Source of the DNA: Impatiens glandulifera
Lineage: Eukaryota; Streptophyta; Magnoliopsida; Ericales; Balsaminaceae
NCBI RefSeq assembly: GCF_907164915.1
Contig: NC_061870.1
Span: forward strand, 31,845,848-31,909,847
Reading direction: 5' to 3'
DNA length: 64,000 nt
The notes below the pieces were generated by a model. It was given only the letters and a program-made list of their open reading frames with translations. It was not told where the DNA came from and did no database searches. Positions 54,840-64,000 of this stretch are shown one piece after another. A program made the position numbers and the translations under genes. Positions within the stretch are counted from its first letter, which is position 1. Each line of letters opens with the position of its first letter.

Positions 54840-55527
54840 TTTTTGTTGTTGAGAGCTTAAATAATTCTCATTTATATCATTTTGCATAAACTATTTTTAA
54901 GAAAAATATTAATTTCATTAGAGTTTTTGAAAAAAGTCACTTGAATATATTGTATTTTAGTAAATAAACACTTTATCATCGTGTTTAAAAAATACTAACA
55001 AAAATACATGTGTTTATTTCCGACCAAATTTTTAATGATGAGCGCTAACGTAGTAGTATAACGTGACAAGTTTAAATAACATCGGTTAAAAAATTTGGAA
55101 AATATTTTTCGATTCCAAAATAAATAATCTTTGATATTTTTTTATTATTTTGTTCATGTGTGGTTACATCTTCTCTAATCTATAATTTTAGAAACCTCAA
55201 TTATAAGTGGCATATTCGGTTAGGTAGTTTATTCAATTCAATTCAATTTATGTATGCTTCATTTATTTGAATTATTAATATCAGGTGTATCTAATATATT
55301 TAATCACTTAATATATATTTGATTTTATTTATTAGCAATAATTTATTCACTCAAACTACTCTAACAATATTGAATGTAATATAAAATGTTGAAATCATAA
55401 ACGAGATAAAAACAAATAAATAAAAAAAAACAGACCAATATTGTTTTATTAATTTGATCAGTATCTACTCCCACTCAAACAACCGCAAACTTATCCAAGG
55501 ACTAAGAAAAAAGGAAATTAAGGATCC
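54840..55527. other. upstream region of DEG5, no gene seen
   Basis: AT-rich sequence with no coding gene; it must include the DEG5 promoter. I do not see a convincing TATA box. Confidence 0.5.
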
Positions 55528-57167
55528 ATGGTGATTCTGAGCACTTGGCAGCTTCTTCCATCACCGTCTTCTTCTTCATCTTCTTCATCTTCTTTTCAGT
55601 CTTCTGAGGAAACTTATTCGAATCTGTCTAACCAGAAGCTATTAACAAAGCGCCAAATACTTATCCTATCTACCTCCACTCTCGCTGCAGCTTCCTTTAC
55701 AAGATACCCTTTTCCTAACTCTGCCGTTGCCTTGCAGCAGCAGCAGCAGCAGCAGCAAGATTACACCGACCCAGATGAAGTTCGCGTCGTTCAAATCTTC
55801 CAGGTCCCTCTCTTTCTCTTAGCTTGATTTTGGGTTTTGGGTAAATTATATAACTTGACTGTGCTTATATGAATATCAATTTGAACCTTTCAAATATCAT
55901 CCTGAGCCTTAATGTTAACATATTAATGATTAAGTCTGAATTGAACCCTTCAATTCAAACCCAGATGCAGAATTTTCAAATATGTGTTTTTGTAACATTT
56001 TTAGGAAACCTCCCCGTCAGTTGTATTCATTAAAGACATTGAGGTAGCTCAAAACTCTAAGGGCTCTGATACAGAGTTAAATGGAGATGAAAATCTGAAG
56101 ATTGAAGGAACTGGCTCTGGCTTTGTTTGGGACAAGTTAGGTCACATTGTGAGTATTCTTCATAATCTTCCTTAATTTTCTGTAACTGAAAATTATGAGA
56201 ATTTGTTTGTTTTCATTCAATTATACCTTTTTCTTTGACAGGTAACCAACTATCACGTTGTAGCTAAGTTTGCCATTGATAAAAGTGGACTGCATCGGTG
56301 TAAGGTTGTGAGATTTGGTTTGTCTAAGTAAGTTTAGCAGCAGCAGCAGCAGCAGCAGCCTATATAGTATTAATGATCAGTTTCATATGCTGTTGTTCAG
56401 GCGATTCTGGTTAATACAAAGGGAATTAGCTTCTCGAGAGATGCTACACTTGTTGGTTTTGATCCAGCTTATGATTTAGCAGTTCTTAAGGTTTTGTTTT
56501 TCTACTGAGGTGAAACAAACCAGTCCTACTGCACTTTTAAATAATTCATTTTTTTTGGTAGGTAGATATCGAGGGTGATAATGAGATAAAACCAGCAAGT
56601 CTTGGCACATCCCGTGAATTACGAGTTGGTCAGAGTTGCTTTGCTATTGGGAGTCCATTTGGATACGAAAACACTTTGACGACTGGGGTAATTGTAATAA
56701 GAACTTATTATGTTCTCGTTTATTTAGCTTATAGATTATTGTATTCTTGAAGGTTGTTAGTGGATTAGGAAGGGAAATACCATCTCCAAATGGACAGGCC
56801 ATTCGAGGAGCTATACAAACCGATGCGGCTATAAATGCAGGTAAAACAGCAAATCTTCCTTTTTCCAGTTTTACTATATATGAGGTTGTTGTTGTTTATG
56901 ATCTGTTTGTTTATCTGCAGGGAATTCAGGTGGACCTTTGATTGATTCGTATGGTCACGTTATTGGTGTCAATACAGCAACTTTCACTCGTAAAGGTAGG
57001 TTTCTTAACCTCCACTTTTTTTTCTCTTGAGATTGATGGTTGTGAATTGTGATGCTGCAGGGACAGGAGTGTCGTCTGGTGTTAACTTTGCGATACCAAT
57101 TGACACAGTCTTGCGAACGGTTCCTTACTTGATCGTGTATGGTACGCCTTACAACGACAGGTTTTGA
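55528..57167 (+). CDS. DEG5: DEG5-type thylakoid-lumen serine protease
   Basis: An ATP-independent DegP/HtrA protease. Arabidopsis DEG5 forms a lumen complex with DEG8 and helps cleave photodamaged D1 of photosystem II. Eight exons with GT-AG borders: 55528-55803, 56005-56148, 56242-56304, 56401-56490, 56562-56687, 56753-56840, 56921-56995, 57061-57167. They join in phase to 322 residues (Arabidopsis DEG5 has 323). The catalytic triad is H145 (TNYHVV), D186 (YDLAVLK) and S265 (GNSGGPL). It lacks a PDZ domain, as DEG5 does. The N-terminus is a Ser-rich transit peptide, then KRQILILSTSTLAAASF and an AVA-like cleavage site near residue 70, a lumen-targeting signal. A run of eight Gln follows (CAG repeat). 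The C-terminus (VPYLIVYGTPYNDRF) matches the family. The KH gene follows in the same orientation. Confidence 0.95.
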
Positions 57168-58263
57168 TCGTTTCGTCTCAAGCTTTATGCCACGACTGCC
57201 CCTTCTCGCCGCGGCGGTGGTGGTTGTATCAAACAACCATTGAAGCGTAATATGTTCTTTTGCATAAATATGGAGCCCAATGTCTTCACACTTTGTAACC
57301 ATCATTCACTTACTTTTTTTTTTAAGTACTTTATTTTATAACTGTCATATAATATCATTCTAAAATCAGCTACAAAAAATTATTTATTAAAATGGTAATC
57401 TATTCATTGTTTTCTTGAAGAATTTCGTGGTTATTAATTTCATAGTTACGTCATATTTTAGTCTTTGAGTTTGTTGGTAGGGTTATTTAAGTAATACCTT
57501 GATTTATTTAAAAAAAATGTTGAGAAGACTTGGTATATGTTAATATATACTAATAAAATATATTTAATTATGTTAACAATATATTTGTTTTTATGGATTT
57601 TAATTTCTGTTGTTAATATATTATGTTTAGTTTTTTAATAGTTAAACTTTATTGGTTAAAATAGTTTTAATAATTTTAAAAAATATATTTTCACATTTTA
57701 TTGAACTAATTTATATATTAAATACTTATATATATATATATATATATATTATTTGATTTATGTAACAATTAAAATTGGGTATTCATCACTTAATTTATAA
57801 AAAATTATAAAACACATTAATACTTTACAACTTGTTACCTAAGAACCATTTGTCACTACTCATTAGGTAAAGAAGCAATAAATTATTGTGATCAATCCCA
57901 TATAGTTAATAATATTTAGGATAATAAAATTACTTTTTTAAGATTGATATATTTTTAATAATTAATTTGTACGTTATTTTATTATAAAGTATATTAATAT
58001 ATATATATATATATATATATAGTTTAAAATAAAAGTAAAACAAGTTTGATCCGGCTGTAAGTACCCGAGTCGGTCTAACCCTGATCATATCAGCAACAAT
58101 ATATATATATATATGCTGCGCGACATAAATTAGGTTTTTATTTTCTTCTTGTGCTGTCTTTCTTCTCTTCTTTCGGACAATACTAGGTACTATTATCGAT
58201 TCAACGGAAAGTTTGTTTCTTTTCCTCAAGCAGTTAGTTGACTGTCGGACGTTCTTCTCTTAG
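57168..58263. other. spacer between DEG5 and the KH gene, with KH leader exon
   Basis: The left part is the DEG5 3' UTR and AT-rich spacer, including AT runs near 57729-57750 and 58001-58021. The right part should contain the KH promoter and a non-coding leader exon ending at 58263. A leader intron from GT at 58264 to AG at 58416 is likely, because the sequence just before the ATG reads TTTGTAG-GAGA-ATG. Confidence 0.5.
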
Positions 58264-58420
58264 GTATGCAATTTATAATAAGTTCATTTATTTTACGGGC
58301 ATTGCCATTCAGAAAAAGAATCTAAAGATAGTTGATCTGCATGTTTTTTGTTTTTCTATTTGATGGATTGTTTTTGCTATTTGAATCGTAATTGTGGGTT
58401 TTTTTTCTATTTGTAGGAGA

Positions 58421-61400
58421 ATGGTTGAGATAGGGAAGAGATCTCGTCCTCGTATTGAAAACGAGCGTTACCAAAGAGATGACGATGATGATAGATACAC
58501 CAAGAATCATAAGAAACGCGCAACCGATAATAGAGATGTAAAGGGTAACAACAACAACAACAACAACAACGAGTTAATTGTGTACAGGATATTATGCCCT
58601 GATGAAGTTATTGGGAGTGTAATTGGAAAAAATGGGAAAGTGATCAATTCAGTACGTCAGGAGACTAGAGCTAGGGTTAAGGTTGTTGACCCTTTTCCTG
58701 GTTCAAGGAAAAGGGTTATAACTATATGTTGTCATGTTAAGGAGAAGCAAGAGATTGAGGTTAATGATGAATTTAATGATAGGAGACCACTTTGTCCTGC
58801 TCAAGATGCTCTTCTTAAGATGCACTTGATTATTGCCAGTTCTTTAGCAACTCTTGATGATTCTAACAACAAGCAAAGGGATATTGAGGAATGTCAAATT
58901 CTTGTTCCATCTAGCCAGTCTGCTACTATTATAGGGAAATCTGGTGCTACCATAAAGAGACTGAGACGAATTACGAACGCCAACATCAAGGTTGTAGCTA
59001 AGGATGCTGGTGATCCAACTCATTCATGTGCTATGGAGTTTGACAACTTTGTACTGGTTAGATTGAATGTTTTCCTTGTTCAATTTGTAACAACAACAAA
59101 AACAAGTTATTGATATGTGACCACTTTTTTATTTTTTATTTTGAACAGATATCTGGTGAGCCAAAAGCAGTAAAAGAAGCCTTGTTTGTGATCTCTACAA
59201 TTATGTACAAGTTCAATCCAAAGGAGGAGATTCCTGTTGACACCACAATGCCTGAACCTCCTCCAAGCATTATTATCCCTTCAGATGTTCCTATGTACTC
59301 TTCCAGTGGCATGTATACTAGCATAGATTCTATTCTATCGTCTAGACATGCTCCTGTTCTTGGTTCTGCACACATATCTGAATATCCATATGCTGACACT
59401 GGTGGTGCTTTTCCGATTTACTCATCAACTGTTCCTGAGGTATCCGGATTTGGTGGAAATGCTCGATCGGAGAAGTTAACTATCAAAGTGCTATGCCCAT
59501 CGGGCAAGATTGGACGTGTTATCGGTAAGGGAGGATGTTCCATAAAAAATATCAGGCAATCCAGTGGTGCGCTTATAGATGTTGACGATGCCAAAGGAAA
59601 AGGCGATGATTGTATTATTACCGTCATCTCTAATGAGGTAATGTAGTTAATTCTTCTTTTGGTTGATTCAATATAGCGGATTAGGTCAAAAAATGAAATT
59701 GGTTTCTTTTGGGCAGTCGACGGTTGATTTGAAATCCATGGCGGTTGAAGCTCTATTCCTACTGCAAGAGAAAATAAGTGACGAGGATGAGAAAAATATA
59801 AACCTGAGGTTCCTGATTTCATCTAAAGTTATAGGATGTATACTTGGAAAAGGTGGTTTCATTGTGAATGAAATTCGAAAGAGGACCAAAGCAGATATTA
59901 GAATCTCCAAAGGAGAGAAGCCCAGATGTGCTGATCCATTAGATGAACTTGTTGAGGTTTGTTGTTGTTCATGTTTTGACCATATCCTCTGATACCAATT
60001 TATAAACCCTGAGGCTTTGTCTCTTCTGCATGTAGGTTCTAGGGGAAGTTGGTAGGGTTAGAGATGCAGTCGTGGCGCTTGTTTTTAGACTTCGAGATAG
60101 TGCCCTGAAAGTGTGGGAAGGTAGCCATGATATGTCTTCTGGTGCTGTTCCCCTGTATGCTGGTGGATCTGCCATCTCAATGCCTTCAGTTATGCCAAAC
60201 ATCCAACCAATGGCTCCAATGCATTATGAACACAGGAATGAATCTGGGAATAGCTTGGGGTTGCTTTCTTCAAATAGTGTTCATGGATATCGCTCTATGC
60301 CGGTATATGCCTTTTTCATCTCTTTTTTCGTATGGTATAAGGTATTTTATGTATCATGATTCAGATTATTTAATGCATCATGATCCAAATTGTAGTGTAA
60401 GTTTGGTTACTTTCATTTGTATACAATGTTGATCCAAGTTATAGTGTAATAGAGGTTTTCTTGGATCATTTATATTGTTTGTGGACTAATATGATCATTT
60501 TTCTTCTTGCATGTATACACATAGATGGGTGACGATGCCTATGGAGCTAGTTTACCTTCTTACTCATCAAAGTTCTATGGAGGGTGAGTCCACTTACAGT
60601 TTGTGATCTACATGATTACACCTAGTTTTACTCTTGTTCGCATTTCTTGATTGACTACAGATTCTCAGCACCCTCAACTCTAGAAATGACAATTCCTGCA
60701 TATGCAGTGGATAAAGTGGTGGGTAAGGGCGGATCGAATTTAGCTAATATTCGTCAGGTAGGATCCTTTTCTTTTGTTTATTATCCAATGCAAGTTTTTT
60801 TTAAAAATTTATTTGTAACTGCTATTCTTTTGGTTGAGGACTGCTTATTTAAAGCTATGAAGAACATATGTTAGAGATTGGTGGCAATGATGATTTTATC
60901 CTTTAGGCCAATGAACTTCTGTAGTGATAAAAATCTAATCGGATCCTTATTTGTGGGAATAATAGCCTATTATGATTGAAAGCATTATTAGGGCTTTGTG
61001 TGATGTGGGTTATTTGAGATTATTTGAAATAATCCACTATCCAATTGACTATTTACTCTTCGATCAAATCAATGCCAAAATAACCTCTATTTCAAAAAAG
61101 TATATATATAATAATCTGTTCATTATATATATTTATATCCATAATGTCTTTATACCCAAATAACCTTCAACTAACCTGATTTTCAATAACGTACATCAAA
61201 CAAGGTTATTTGGAAATAACCACTTGGACTTGGTTATTCAAATAACCCTAGATGGTTCTTGAGTGATCAACCCTAGATTAAATATCCACCTGGTCTGCAA
61301 AATTCTACTCCTGTGTTTTTTGGCAGCTTACTCCTCTATTTTGTTTCTCTTACAGATATCAGGAGCATCTATAGATGTGATCTCTGATTCCAGATCAACA

Positions 61401-61490
61401 AGAGGTGACCTAATTGCTCTAATATCTGGCACATCTGATCAGAAACGCTCCGCTGAGAATTTGATCCAGGCATTTATTATGGCGAGATGA
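58421..61490 (+). CDS. protein with five KH RNA-binding domains
   Basis: Coding exons with GT-AG borders and consistent phase: 58421-59056, 59149-59637, 59717-59956, 60036-60302, 60525-60583, 60661-60757, 61356-61490. They give 640 residues. Each KH domain shows the GXXG loop: GKNG 69-72, GKSG 172-175, GKGG 338-341, GKGG 419-422, GKGG 585-588. KH5 is split by the last intron, which is the longest (598 bp) and holds a MITE. Eight Asn (about 43-50) come from an AAC repeat. Plant proteins of this type (HEN4, FLK, PEPPER, RCF3 relatives) bind RNA in the nucleus and act in pre-mRNA processing. By gene order next to DEG5 it corresponds to Arabidopsis At4g18375, whose exact function is not established. 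All five loops look intact. Confidence 0.93.
60992..61205. mobile_element. MITE in the last intron of the KH gene
   Basis: The left end CTTTGTGTGATGTGGGTTAT and the reverse complement of the right end CCTTGTTTGATGTACGTTAT pair as imperfect inverted repeats. The ends resemble the family at 4707-4840 (GCTTGTTTGATGTTGGGTTA). It accounts for about a third of the intron. Confidence 0.5.
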
Positions 61491-62359
61491 ACTTAGGGCT
61501 GGTTTCATGGTTTCAGAGGTGAATTCTATTGAAGTAGGATTCTAATAAACCGTTTGGCTTGGTCCCCATGGATCTAATTTCTGTAGACCCATAAGTTTGA
61601 TGATTAATAACATAGGTTTCTTCTGATGGGATTTGTGGTTCTTCCTTAGCAAAAACATAGATGATTATCAAGGATCATTTAGTATAGAATATTTTCCCAA
61701 TGGGTAGGTTCACTTTATGTTCGTTCTATCCTATTATCTTAGAGCTTCTTTGGATCTTTCTTCCGCTGTGGTTTCTCCTTCCCTATCATCTCTATTCCTT
61801 TTATGTATTCGATATTGCTTGTGAATGATATGACCCTCCGGCCCTCATGGTCTACTGGTTTTCTATTTCAATGATGAGCTGCGAATATTGTTTGATTATT
61901 CTCTCCATCTTACAAGGCCATAATTTGGCTTATTGGCAGATTTTTTTAAAGAATGTTCTGTTCTCCTTCATCGAGAATATCAAGCACTATCGTATCTAGT
62001 GCTTATTTTCATTCACCTTATCTTTCTCCTCAGTTGGCAGTCAAACTGCAGATATTGTTATGGGTACTGAGATTCTCACTTCATTGTGTTTTCTTGATAC
62101 CTAGGTATTTCCATTATCATCTGTCTTGTGATCTTTTTACCTGGTTAACTAAAATGCTTGACTGATCTGCTTATAGCACTTTCTAAGCTCAGAAATTTCA
62201 GCCTAAAAGAAACCCAAATTTTCTTCCTGATTCTGCTCATAAATTAATATAGGCTTTATGTTCTTTTTTTAACTAAATTTTCTTTTCAGACCTTGATTTC
62301 AAATGAAATTCCTACTCATTGCATTTTGGCTTGTTTCATTAGTTGAAATAATCATACTG
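61491..62359. other. KH gene 3' region, no gene seen
   Basis: Less AT-rich than other spacers, so part is probably 3' UTR. I see no further exon or domain. Confidence 0.45.
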
Positions 62360-62518
62360 TATATATTAGAATAAATTAGTTAGAAATATTTTAAAGATTC
62401 TAATTTTTACCCAACTTGAGGTAATTAGAATAAACTTTAGATATTTTATTCTGAAAGTAATAGGTTATATCTATTTATAAACTTAAAATATCTCAAACTA
62501 ATTTATTATAATATATCT
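62360..62518. mobile_element. small foldback MITE
   Basis: About 34-bp arms: AATAAATTAGTTAGAAATAT on the left (62370-62389), and AATAAATTAGTTTGAGATAT on the opposite strand at 62488-62507. The body is AT-rich and non-coding. Confidence 0.65.
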
Positions 62519-62712
62519 ATAAATAAATTAGCAAATAAAATAAACTTATAGGAACTATTTATCATTGTTCATGAGGTTTGATAGTTATCTGAGACTATAA
62601 GAAGCTCCTCTTAAATGTTGAAATGAAATCTGGAGGCCAAACAAAGAGTAGCAGCTTATTAAATGAATTTTATAATTAGTAATTATAAGTATATAAGGCA
62701 CACACTATTTTG

Positions 62713-62870
62713 TTTTTTTTCTAAACCAGATTATTCTCTTGAGTAATTTAACACGCCCCCTAGAGTGGTGACCTCCCACTTCAAATTAAGGCGTTCTTAG
62801 TGGGAATTGAATCTGAAATAATTGATCTCTTAGGGAAAACTCTTTTCATTTGAGTTATCCTGATGGGTGG
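62713..62870 (-). repeat. tRNA-derived SINE with target duplication
   Basis: On the - strand an A-box-like GATAACTCAAATG and a B-box-like GATTCAATTCC are about 35 bp apart, and the element ends in an A-run. The flanks 62692-62712 and 62872-62892 are 21-bp direct repeats with three differences (both contain CACTATTTT- or AACTATTTT-type ends). Size, promoter boxes, tail and duplication all fit a SINE. Confidence 0.7.
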
Positions 62871-62892
62871 TTATAAAGCACAAACTATTTTT

Positions 62893-64000
62893 CTTATTAA
62901 TATTTTTAAAAAACAGTGATTTCAAACTTTGTGTCTAGTTTTTTCTTAAATGATTTTCTATCATTTCTTGTTACAATCCTCATAAAAACTTTCCATCTTA
63001 CTTGATCAACAAGGTCTTGAGAAGGTCTGCAGGATATTATGTTATTTACCTTCTTCCTTAGTTCATTTGGGTCAAGCAAATGCACAAGCAATCACTAATA
63101 GAGCCTTGATTCTGTATAATTACATGGTCTATTTCCTTCCAGGTGCACTTGCAAATAATCTCAACTTGGTATAATTGGAATCTACTTAGTAGACTTTCAA
63201 TAGGGGCAAGATATTATGCTACCCTTTGAATTTCTTGAACAGGTTCAGTAACTGTATCTTAGCCAAGGATGTCTGTGTCCATGAATTTGATTGTTATTCT
63301 CTCCATGCTATTTATTATACCTTTAATACTGTTTGAGAAATAACACAGTCTCTGTATATGTTGTTGCCTTTGTCATCATCATCCCTCGATAGCTCTTGTC
63401 TCTTGCGTAGTGCATGTTAGGGTATCATTTAGGAAATGGTTTATTTGAATTCATTTAGCTTTGACAATCTCGACCCCTTAAGGAAGTATTGGTTGAGACG
63501 GAGGCTTGATAGTTTCTTGGTTACTGCTCTGCATGCTGTTTGTTTGAAACAGCTTGCAACTGGCTCTCGGGATTACTTATATCATAAGTTGACAGGATTC
63601 TTTTGTGTTTATTATGTACACTATTATTGTTGAAATGTGTAATAGATAAATGATGCATATTTCTTAGTTTTATCTGTTATTAGTTTATAACAATTCTGGT
63701 TTTGATTTACTCCAGTAAAAAGTTAATTGACATATTTATTGTAATTCATTATAAATTTATTAAAATATGGTAACAATATTTGTGTATATTTAACTTCACT
63801 TATGAAAAAAAAAAGCAATTTAAGAATCTCATGATATTTGGATGAGCAAGACTTTTGTGCTCGTTATATTATTATTTAGACAATGTTAATTTTTAAAATA
63901 GGTAAACAGTAATTCATCTTCAAATCATTTCAAAATTCAAAATTTTTTATACTAATTTTTTTATCTTATTAAAATTATTAATTTTACATATTTAACTTTA
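62893..64000. other. gene-free right end of the window
   Basis: Short open frames at 62906-63091 (-) and 63436-63633 (+) have no recognisable domain, and I do not call them genes. The last 300 bp are strongly AT-rich. Confidence 0.45.

Noticed and set aside
57930..58229. 99-codon minus-strand frame
   Set aside because: It crosses AT microsatellites and the KH promoter; the product is low complexity.
58394..58420. Upstream in-frame ATG of the KH gene
   Set aside because: It lies inside the likely leader intron, before the AG acceptor at 58415-58416. The ATG at 58421 directly follows the acceptor and is preferred.
62906..63091. 61-codon minus-strand frame with charged residues
   Set aside because: It does not begin with ATG, has no recognisable domain and no supporting context.

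Overview
This window looks like nuclear DNA of a eudicot plant. It is very AT-rich between genes. Two of the protein genes are split by GT-AG introns with plant-type exon structures. It also carries a canonical cytosolic tRNA-Gly and many plant transposons: Copia LTR elements with initiator-Met primer sites, hAT elements and MITEs, an L1-type LINE, and tRNA-derived SINEs. I cannot name the species.

Host genes, all on the + strand: an intronless 9-cis-epoxycarotenoid dioxygenase (NCED, 6738-8411), the rate-limiting enzyme of ABA synthesis; a small three-exon JAZ7/JAZ8-type TIFY repressor (25325-25836); a single-exon DUF761-type membrane protein (35706-36593); an eight-exon DEG5-type thylakoid-lumen protease (55528-57167); and a seven-coding-exon protein with five KH RNA-binding domains (58421-61490). 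One intact tRNA-Gly(GCC) lies at 34897-34967. NCED, DEG5 and the KH gene, in this order and orientation, match the Arabidopsis chromosome 4 block At4g18350 (NCED2), At4g18370 (DEG5), At4g18375 (KH). The window is therefore an old syntenic block stretched to about 50 kb by transposons, with a JAZ gene, a DUF761 gene and a tRNA gene in the gap.

Transposon layout: a defective but recently inserted Copia element (13454-16649); a hAT MITE carrying a decayed tRNA-Gly-like sequence (17307-17865) beside a hAT transposase relic; a LINE tail (18870-19420); two copies of a roughly 700-bp segment that carries tRNA-Gly (19440-20099 and 34543-35258); a hAT element with perfect 8-bp target duplications (32198-33657); and a nest near 37-55 kb. 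In that nest a degenerate LINE was hit first by a hAT-like MITE (39164-39628) and then by a 13,954-bp Sirevirus-like Copia element (39688-53641).

The most unusual object is the Sirevirus-like element. Its two 1,344-bp LTRs differ at only two positions that I see. Gag and pol are long and open. Downstream of pol, where Sireviruses may carry an env-like gene, it has three tandem accessory ORFs (237, 235 and 944 codons) that share one N-terminal domain. Each has its own TATA-type core promoter, resembling the TATA box in the LTR. This looks like a duplicated, separately transcribed accessory gene family inside a retrotransposon.

Regulatory points: four ACGT-core elements cluster about 5 kb upstream of NCED, and another ABRE/G-box lies about 190 bp upstream of its start. 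The JAZ protein has an EAR motif and a TIFY motif but no LPIAR-type degron, which suggests a jasmonate-insensitive repressor.
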